Source: Nemophila menziesii
Taxonomy: Eukaryota > Streptophyta > Magnoliopsida > Boraginales > Hydrophyllaceae
DNA length: 64,000 nucleotides
NCBI GenBank assembly: GCA_029959085.1
Contig: JARWIR010000024.1
Span: forward strand, 18,092,296-18,156,295
Direction: 5' to 3'
Shown here: piece after piece, positions 56,139 to 64,000 of the stretch
Layout: every line of letters begins with the position of its first letter
Numbering within the stretch: the first letter of the stretch is position 1
The notes under the pieces: model-generated
The model's database searches: none
Seen by the model: the letters and a program-made list of their open reading frames with translations, nothing else
What the model was told of the DNA's origin: nothing
Translations under genes and position numbers: made by a program

Positions 56139-56980
56139 ATTGCATCAAAAACCATCATTGCTGATCTCAACAAAGGAGAAAGATGAATGGTGAGAACTAT
56201 AACCTTTGGAAGCTCAAGATACATTATGTTCTATAAGAGCAAGATGTTCTTGAGGCTGTTAACAACATCATGGCTCAGCCTGAGGAAGGCAACACAGATC
56301 AAAACAGAAGGGACATGGAGGCTTATGAGAAGTGGAAAAAGAAAGATTCCACTGCAAGAGGCGTCTTGATAGGCTCCATGAATGAGGATCTTGTCTATGA
56401 ATGTCAACGATACCTCACTGCTCACGAGATGTGGAATTCTCTTAATGAGAAGTATGGGGGTACGACTGTGACAAAGTTGCATCAATTGACCATCAAGTTT
56501 GACACTTGCAAGAAGAAGCCTAATCAAACCATGCAACAACATCTCCGAGAGATGTCTAACATGATTAGGGAACTTAAGAATGCAGGTCATAACCTTACTG
56601 ATGAACAACAAGTTCAAGCTGTGATCCGATCTCTTCCAAATAACTGGGAACATTTGAAGATAAACTTGACTCATAATGATAACATCAAAACCTTTGATGA
56701 TGCTGCTCGTCATGTGACATTGGAAGATAAACGTCTAGATGCAATTAAGCCTCAAGGTCAGGCTTATGTTGTTGAGTCAAGTTCCCGCAAAGTTTCTGGC
56801 AATAAGCGCAAGAACAATGGGAAGAAGAACGGAAATGAGCATGTTTCCAAGAAGAACAAGAAAGGTGGTAACAATAAGGGAAAACGTTTCCGTAAGAAAA
56901 AAGACAAGAGTAAGATGAAATGCTATAACTATGACAAACTTGGTCACTTCGCTCGCGAGTGCAGCGAGCCCAGAAGGTAG
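56139..56980 (+). pseudogene. copia gag
   Basis: The expected start reads ASKTIIADLNKGE, but the codon at its head is ATT rather than ATG. A one-base loss near 56,181 follows, then NGENYNLWKLKIHYVL, then a TAA at 56,234. From 56,270 the frame is open: EKWKKKDSTARGVLIGSM, FGGTTVTK-like YGGTTVTKLHQLTIKFD, MQQHLREMSNMIRELK, DEQQVQAVIRSLP. This is the UBN2-type copia gag. The zinc knuckle is CYNYDKLGHFAREC, where the second Cys is Tyr. A further frameshift near 56,970 separates it from pol. Confidence 0.85.
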
Positions 56981-59900
56981 CAATGTCATTTACTTCTTGT
57001 AATTTTTCTTATGTTACCAGTACTGTATTGCTTGCTGATTCTAATCCTTTATGGACTGTTGACTCAGAATCGACAGACCATGTAGCCAAAGACCGAGAGG
57101 CATATGTAGAGTACCGTCGGTTTCCAGAGGGATCAAGGTGGATATATGTAGGAGACAACAATAAGGTTGAAGTCAAAGGAGTTGGCACTTGCAAGTTGAA
57201 CTTGCGAGGTGGTCAAACCTTGTACCTGCATGATGTACTTTATGCACCTGACATTCGACAGAACTTAGTCTCGGTCACTGTTCTTCTAGGATTAGGTTTT
57301 AATTTGCATTTTCATAACAAACAAGTAGATATCTATTATGACGCTAAGTATTATGGTTCTGGTTTTATTTCGCATGGTTTAATTGTACTAGATGATGACA
57401 ACTCGTTTAATAGTTATTATGTAAGTAGTTTCTTTTCTACTAATACTTCTTCTTCTAGTAATTCTAATGTAGAAGAAAATGTATGGTATGCTAGATTAGG
57501 TCATATTGGTCAAGACCGTATGAACTTGTTGGCTAAGGCAAACATTTTGGGTTCGTTGATTAAAGTCAACTTGCCAACTTGTTAAAATTGTCTAGCAGGT
57601 AAAGCAAAACGAAAACCATTTGGAAAGGCTAAACGAGTCGAGTACCCATTACAAGTAATTCATTCAGACATCTATGGCCCAATGAGTGTTCAAACTAGAC
57701 GTGGGGAACGTTATTTCATCACCTTTATAGATGATTTCACTAGGTTTGGTTATGTCTACCTGATTTCTCACAAATCTGAAGCATTGAAATGTTTTATGAC
57801 ATTTATCAATGAAGTGGAAAATCAGTTAGAGAGGAAGGTGAAAACCCTAAGAACCGATCGAGGACGTGAATATCTATCTGATCAGTTTAAAGAACTGTGT
57901 GATGAAAAAGGGATAGTAAGGCAACTTACAATTCCTAGAACACCACAACAGAATGGTGTGGCTGAAAGGAGGAATAGAACACTCCTAGAAATGGTTAGGT
58001 TTATGATGGCACAAGCAAATCTTCCAATATCTTATTGGGGAGATGCCTTGCTTACCGCCTGTTATATACTTAACCGAGTACCCACAAAGACTATTCCATC
58101 AACTCCTTATGAACTATGGACAGGTAGGAAACCTAATCTGTCATACTTGCGACCTTGGGGGTTGGCAGGCTTTGTTCATGATCTATCTCATAAGTATGGG
58201 AAGTTAGGTCCAAGAGGTAAGAAGTGTATCTTCATTAGATGCCCAGATCACTCTAAAGGATATGTGTTTATTGGTGAACATAATGATGGGGGTCTTACAG
58301 AAATTGAGTCACAAGATGTTACATTCTTAAAGAATGATTTTCCTAGCAGAGGTGAGGTTGACAGAAATTCCATTTTATGTGAATTAAATGAGATTCAGGA
58401 AGATGATATGCAAACAAATGTGACACCTGATGAGGTAACACATACTCAAGAAATAGAGACTGACACTCCTCTAAATCTTGAGATGGAAGAAACCATTGCA
58501 TCATCTAGTAATCCTATTTCTCAAGATTCTCAACTTAAGAGAAGTGCTAGAGGTTTAATTCCTCGTCGCCGATTTGAAATCGAAGGAGAAGTCTTTATGA
58601 TAACTCCACAAGACGAAGAAGAACCTTGAATAGTTAATGAAGCACTCTCATGTCCCGCTAAGAATGAATGGAGGAAAGCAATGGAAGAAGAAATGGAGTC
58701 GATGAAGAAAAACCAGGTATGGGAACTGGTTGATCTCCCAAAAGGACGTAAAGCGATTGGGAACAAATGGGTTCTCAAAATAAAGAGGAAACTTGATAAT
58801 TCCATTGACAGGTATAAAGCTCGCTTGGTAGCGAAAGGATATACTCAACGGGAAGGAATAGATTTTGAGGAAACTTTCTCTCCTGATGTTAGATTTACCT
58901 CAATACGTCTTATTTTAGCTATTGTGGCGCATCTCGATCTGAAGTTGCACCAAATGGATGTTAAAACTGCATTTCTAAATGGAGATTTAGAAGAGGTAAT
59001 TTTCATGGAACAACCCTCAGGTTTCGTTGCAAAAGATCAAGAGAATAAAGTATGTAGATTGTTGAAATCAATCTATGGTCTTAAGAAAGCCTCGAGACAG
59101 TGGAATTTGAGATTTCATGAGGTCATCTCGTCAAATGGATTTGAGATGATAAGTGAAGACCACTATGTTTATATTAAACGTTCCAAGAGAAATTTCGTAA
59201 TTTTATCTCTATATGTGGATGACATCCTATTAGCTGGGAATGATAAAGAGTTTATTCAAGCTAACAAGGAGTGGCTAGCTTCTCAATTCAATATGAAAGA
59301 TATGGGAGAAGCAAATTATATTCTTGGTGTTAAGATTCATAGAGATAGGTCTAGAAGACTATTATCTCTATCTCAAGAACCTTACATCATGAATGTACTT
59401 GAGCGTTTTGGTATGACTACGTGCAATTCCATTGACACTCCTGTAACAAAGGGAATAAACTTAACTCGCGACATGTGTCCTAGTACTACAGAAGAAAAAT
59501 AGAAAATGTCAACAGTACCATATTCTAGTGCCATTGGTAGTCTTATGTATGTTATGATGTGTACGAGACCAGATATATGTTATGCAGTAGGTTTAGTTAG
59601 TCGTTTTCAATCGAACCCTGGACAAGAGCATTGGAAAGCTGTGAAAAGGATATTGAGATGTCTAAAAGGCACTAAAGATCATGCCTTATGCTTTCGAGGA
59701 GATAAATTACACCTAGAAGGATATACAGATGTCGATTGGGCTGGTGATATAGATGGGCGTAAATCCAATTCAGGTTATGTTTTCTTGCTAAATAATTTTC
59801 GTGGAGTAGCAAGAAACAAACCTGTGTAGCTTTGTCAACGATGGAAGCTGAATTTGTAGCATGCTCAGCTGCGGTTCAGGAGGCTGTTTGGTTAAAAAGG

Positions 59901-60178
59901 TTCTTTGAAAATTTAGGATTATCTGGTAATAGTGGGAGTCCAATAACAATATACTGTGATAGTCAAGCTGCAATGGCTTATGTGAAAGATCCAAAATATC
60001 ACAGCAAGACCAAATACATTGATATAAAGTATAACTTCGTTAGAGATATTATTGCACAAAAGGATGTTACTTTGCAATATATACCCACACGCAATATGCT
60101 TGCCGATCCATTCACAAAACTATCCCAAGGGATGTATTCATGGATCATGTTAGATCTATAGGATTAAGCAAGATATAA
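56959..60178 (+). pseudogene. copia pol: protease, integrase, RT, RNase H
   Basis: Protease: WTVDSESTDHV, with the catalytic Asp-Ser-Gly changed to Asp-Ser-Glu. A GAG-pre-integrase block follows (WYARLGHIGQDRM). Integrase has Asp in HSDIYGPM, Asp in LRTDRGREY and Glu in PQQNGVAERRNRT. Reverse transcriptase has KARLVAKGYTQREGIDFEETF, VKTAFLNGDLEEVIFMEQP and LYVDDILLAG. RNase H has VALSTMEAEFVA and IYCDSQAAMAYVKDP, ending ADPFTK...IPRDVFMDHVRSIGLSKI. Nonsense codons occur at 57,583 (TAA), 58,627 (TGA) and 59,500 (TAG); frameshifts near 59,807 and 60,120. The real end is the stop at 60,176-60,178. Confidence 0.9.
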
Positions 60179-61284
60179 TATATGAATTATTGCTAGTTTA
60201 TGTGCATTCATGTATATATTTCCATTAGTATGTTTATTTAACTATTTATTTTAGTAATATCATGTTTGATATGTATTATATACATTGCGTGTGATTTTGT
60301 AAGTATGTATGTCATATAGACTGAGATTGGCCTTGTCACACGGGCAATCGCCTTTGGCATAAGAAGTGCGCAAAGATGAGACTAACTCATAGCAGTGAAG
60401 AACCCTTAAGGTAAATTGAGTTAAGATAGTCGCCTTAACTAAGTGTTAAGATGAGATCATAAACATGGATAAACCATGTCAAGCTTATATTATGATCGAA
60501 GTAGAATCCCACTATCTACTTAGTCTATAATAGCCAGATATGAATTGCTTGATTGATTTCATAGAAGGGTTGTTCGATCGAAGAATTCATCTTAGGCAAC
60601 GAGGCTTCTCTAATTATATATTTGTATGGTATTTGTAAAATTGTGACATACAATTTGAGATATATGAATAATACCATAACATGTGTGTCATACCACATGT
60701 GCTTTCGACCAAAAGGAAGTGAAGAATCGATCCCAGTTTCTTCACTGTGTGATACCTTTGGTTTGTGCCCTTATTACTTTTGACTATATCTTGATATTTT
60801 GATTAGGTGTATGCTACTTTGAACACATTACCAATGATCATGAGTGATTCGGCCTAATGGGGTATGTTTGGGAAAGCAACCTAATCAATATAAAAGGATA
60901 TAAGTGTAAAGGGAAGACTATAATTGTGTATCAAATGTGTGCTTGCAGGTTAAATGATCATGTAAGTCAATACGGACTATAACATGATAGTGAGACACAT
61001 AAACAAAATGATAGTGAACTCTTTTGTGATATAAATTTGAAGGGGTCAGAGTTACTGTAATATGATACAACATATTGTTAGTCTGGGTTACTGCAGGATA
61101 CGTAACGGATGAAACTATTTTGAGCAACTATGTACCCTAACAGGTTATTAGTAACGTATGCTCGTATGCTTGCTGGTCGCACGACCTATTTGCCAAGTTT
61201 GATGATATTTTGATTCAAGTGTGTATATGGGAAGATATGATGTAATGAGATGTGGATTCTATGGATAAGCTGTAACTTCATTGA
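60179..61284. other. copia 3' untranslated region
   Basis: 1.1 kb without a coding frame between the end of pol and the polypurine tract. Unusually long for a copia element. No repeat or hairpin of note was seen. Confidence 0.5.
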
Positions 61285-61298
61285 GGCAAGTGGGAGAA
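61285..61298 (+). other. copia polypurine tract
   Basis: Purine-rich AGGCAAGTGGGAGAA directly before the 3' LTR start TGAAAG. Confidence 0.6.
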
Positions 61299-61722
61299 TG
61301 AAAGCATTAATTAAAATAAATAAATATTATATATTTATTTATTTGATTTCTTTGTCCGCCAATATTTAGTTACAGTATTGTATTTTGAATTTAAACATTT
61401 AAATTCAATCTGGGAGTTATTTATTTTATAACCACCCACCACATATAAGGGAGTTGCAAGTCAAACACAACTCTAATTCTAATATCATTCTACGCCATAT
61501 AACTTCTCTCTCTTTTCTCTGCAAAAGAAAGATTTACACACAAAAATCAATTAATCGGAGGCTCTTAGGTGGTGATTTCAGATGTCTTTCTTCCAGTAAG
61601 AATATCCACGGCCACAAGATTATCCAGATTTCATTCGATTTGATTCCGCTGCTTTTCAAGAGGTATTCCTGTTAAAACCTCTTGTTCATTAATTATTATC
61701 TAATTATATATATAAACTTTCA
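61299..61722 (+). repeat. copia 3' LTR
   Basis: 424 bp, the same length as the 5' LTR, with about fifteen scattered substitutions (for example CCACATATAAGGG against CCACTTATAAGGG). Confidence 0.88.
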
Positions 61723-61935
61723 AGTTTCAAGTCATATTCCACCCCAATTCCTTAAACATAGTTGTGACAAACTCCATCTCCATATTAACTATGACGATTT
61801 CGTCACTCTTACACTTGTATTCCATGTCGAACATCGTGTTTTCATCAAAATATTACGCCGTCGTTTAACTTGTGTAGACGTCAAATCGGAATTCTATTGT
61901 AGCAACGCAATTGGAAAAAAGAAAAACCTAAAGTG
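61723..61935 (-). pseudogene. unrecognised pseudogene, 5' part (split by copia)
   Basis: On the minus strand a frame reads ATIEFRFDVYTS, stop, a short piece, stop, then YFDENTMFDMEYKCKSDE and VNMEMEFVTTMFKELG. A change of frame is then needed to join the part left of the copia (NGFETGTK). Two nonsense codons and a frameshift show that it was already, or has since become, a pseudogene. Identity unknown. Confidence 0.4.
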
Positions 61936-62464
61936 ACAAATGTGACAAAAGAAAAAAAAGAAAATTAATTAATAACCCTTATTCATCTTTAAAATTAGTT
62001 ATTATTTATTTTATTTTATTTTATTTTTGTCGAAAAGAAAACCTTTATTCATAAAAATATTAACAGATTATTTACAACAAAGGTGAAAACATATACAATT
62101 AAATCAGGCTCGAAACAAGGCTCAAATTCATGTATCAACTTTTTTTTTCAAAAAATTGTGCGTCTTATTTCGTATATTTTGTATTGTTCTCAACTCATTT
62201 CATCCTACAAGCTTCTTCACACAACAATTATATGTTGTCTCGTGGAGAATTTGAGTGATTCACTCAATATATCAGACAATTAAAGTTCTTCCTACCTTGA
62301 TTATATATATGGAGAGCTCAAATTATGATTCATTTACAAATTAATGGACTTGTGAATCATGTTTAAGGTAAGATAACTTTTCCTACTGCTACTATTATTT
62401 TTTTAGTACATAAATTGAAAATATAACTTATCTAAGTTTTAATACACTGAAATTAGGGTACCGT
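61936..62464. other. no recognised gene
   Basis: AT-rich DNA with a TTTATTTTATTTTATTTT run near 62,010. A short plus-strand ORF (62,083-62,283) is unremarkable. Confidence 0.35.
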
Positions 62465-63542
62465 TTCTAAGTTAATTACCTAATTCTATTATATTGGGGA
62501 GAGTTTTGTTTTGGTGAAGCCAGGGTCAATAATTCCTACCTTACGTCTATTATTTGGTTCCGTAATTAAACCTCCCGTCAAGGTGATCCATACGCCACTA
62601 TATGGAATAGCCTAATTACTAATTCCTAGGTTTGATTCATAACTTCAAAGATAGTTATTTAAATACAAAATTACCCAATTCAATTTAAATTAAAATAATC
62701 TCAAATCCAAAAACGTGAATTCAATAAAATTGGGTTCAACCTATTAATGCAAATCTCAAGCACTTAAAAAATTTAGCTCATAATGTTAAAAAATACTGAA
62801 TTAAAATAAAAGATGTTATAATGAATTACATAAATAAGAAGAACCTAATTAAAGGGTTGATAGTGGTTGTTGTTGAAGAAGGAATTCTCTAGCTTCAGCT
62901 TTCTCTCTCCTTTTTGCTTCTCTGACTTCTGCTAAGAGTTGTCTCTTCTCTAATATGAATTGTGTCTGTAAAAACTGAAGTTAAGGGCCTATTTATAGTG
63001 GGGAAAACGGATTGGGCTTTTAAAAAGAAGGAATAGGTTAATTAGAATAAAAGCCCAATCCATTTAATGGAATCCCGTAACTGGTGACCAGCTGTAACTT
63101 TTGCGTCCGGACTCGAAATCACTTCGTTCAACTTGGAAAATCTTCCTGACTTCAAGATCTATCTACCTCATTTTATGTTCCAAGGCTTAATCATTGGCTA
63201 AGATGCTCGAAAACAGTGATTTTTGACAGCATTCCAGATTTCATTCTCCACTAATTACTTCTTCAAATCAATTATTCTCGCCTTTGACTTCGACGCTTAA
63301 TCCAAGACTTTATTTCCCGTTTCTTCTCCTTGTCTTGATACTTTATCAAATAATAAACCTAAGAACTTTACACTAAAAATAAACGAATTAACGCATAAAA
63401 GCTCTAAAACACAAATAATCCAAATCTAAGGGAAGAAATCGTAATATGACCAAATAAGCTTAAAATCTAGTAAATAAATCAAATAATCACCTAATTTGAT
63501 GTCTCTTAAGGGAATATAATTAGAACAAAAAGGGAGACATCA
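62465..63542 (-). repeat. Athila-like element G4, 3' LTR (truncated)
   Basis: Similarity to the G2 LTR starts near AAGTTAATTACCT and continues through a GTCA(A/G)G(G/A)TGATCCA..CGCCACTA..TGGAATAGCCTA block. It ends in GGGAGACATCA at 63,542. The first several hundred bases of a full LTR are missing on the left, as in G2. Divergence from G2 is high. Confidence 0.7.
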
Positions 63543-64000
63543 AGACCCTAAACTCAAACCTTTGTCTACCCAACAAAGCAAAATAAAAACAAGGGTCCAA
63601 GGTGATACGCAAAAAGGTAGAGTCTAATGAAGAACATCCAAAGCATAACTTAAAATAAATCTCATATAGTATGAAATTAGGAATTAATATACACATACAA
63701 ATGTCATGCAAAATCAAACGCAAATAATCAATTTAAAAATTAACTTCACAATGCTAGAAGGTTACGCGTGTACTTATCTCAAGATGATGACTATAGTGTG
63801 TTCATCGATCCTCACTAACTTTGAACGCTCCACTTAGCATACTCCATATTAGCTGAATTAAAAATCCACTACATAACTAGGAATCACGAGAACTTTATGG
63901 TTATATAGGCTTAGGGACGGTATGGAATGTATATTTGGTAAATTTGAAGTGAGCTTTTGGCTCTCTCCTCATTTACCATCAACAAACTGTCCTTGAGCTT
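63543..64000 (-). mobile_element. Athila-like element G4, internal 3' UTR, runs off the window
   Basis: Polypurine tract (AGACCCTAAACTC on the plus strand), a weakened hairpin CTTTGT/ACAAAG (63,560-63,578) and the conserved block beginning AGTGAGCTTTTGG (63,948-63,973). TTTGAACGCTCCAC and GAATCACGAG blocks are shared with G2. Gag, pol and ORF3 would lie to the right of the window. Confidence 0.72.

Larger units (their letters stand above)
54132..61722 (+). mobile_element. Ty1/copia retrotransposon, complete but mutated
   Basis: A 7.6 kb element with two 424-bp LTRs (54,132-54,555 and 61,299-61,722), each starting TGAAAG and ending CTTTCA. It has an initiator-Met-type primer site and a polypurine tract before the 3' LTR. 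The flanking 5-bp duplication is AATTT/AGTTT (one mismatch). Order is leader with an extra ORF, gag, protease, integrase, reverse transcriptase, RNase H, which is the copia order. The LTRs differ at roughly fifteen positions by eye, so the insertion is not very recent. Length is well above a typical 5 kb copia because of a 1.6 kb leader and a 1.1 kb tail. Confidence 0.9.

Noticed and set aside
1..64000. tRNA, rRNA, CRISPR arrays, prokaryotic-type operons
   Set aside because: No supporting structure was seen. Short microsatellites and LTRs account for the repeated sequence.

Overview
This is nuclear DNA of a flowering plant, apparently from a repeat-rich, intergenic part of a large genome. No intact host gene is visible. 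Almost everything that can be recognised is a transposable element or a fragment of a host gene carried or broken by one. The elements (Athila-type Ty3/gypsy and Ty1/copia retrotransposons, Mutator-like, Helitron and hAT DNA elements) and the captured fragments (an RBM39-like splicing factor, an EAF1-like SANT protein, an MBR/HIP-type RING-H2 ligase) are plant-typical. The species cannot be told from the sequence.

Left third (1-27,700): a tandem array of a composite unit of about 9.4 kb. Each unit has a roughly 4 kb Helitron on the minus strand (end of one at 1-574, full copies at 5,977-10,013 and 20,821-24,907). The Helitrons end in a hairpin plus CTAG and carry spliced host-gene exons. Each unit also has a block with two decayed Mutator-like (MULE) transposase copies in tandem, the second holding a 0.55-0.58 kb hAT-type miniature element with an 8-bp target duplication. 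The second interval also contains about 5.4 kb of extra DNA (14,758-20,187) with exons of a RING-H2 E3 ligase, exons of an EAF1-like gene and a decayed copia polymerase.

Middle (27,701-52,555): nested Athila-like Ty3/gypsy elements, all on the minus strand. A fragment (G3) is fused to the third MULE copy. G3 is split by a complete gag-only, pol-less element (G1, 28,964-36,662; 5-bp target duplication GCTTT). G3 is joined through a scrambled junction to a large element G2 (38,547-52,555) with gag, protease, reverse transcriptase, RNase H, integrase and an extra ORF3, each carrying nonsense or frameshift changes. The 5' LTR of G2 was itself hit by another element that left a solo LTR (50,058-51,830; target duplication AGAAT). 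G1 and G2 share conserved hairpins near the polypurine tract, and G2/G3 carry GC-rich hairpin-forming tandem repeats between pol and ORF3.

Right part (52,556-64,000): a stretch with no recognised gene, then a complete Ty1/copia element on the plus strand (54,132-61,722) that splits an unrecognised minus-strand pseudogene. This copia has an unusual open 193-codon ORF between its primer-binding site and gag, while gag and pol are mutated. The window ends in the 3' end of a further Athila-like element (G4, from about 62,465).

The best candidates for something undescribed are the open ORF in the copia leader, the co-varying hairpins and GC-rich hairpin repeats of the Athila elements, and the tandemly amplified Helitron+MULE unit with its captured promoter and exons.
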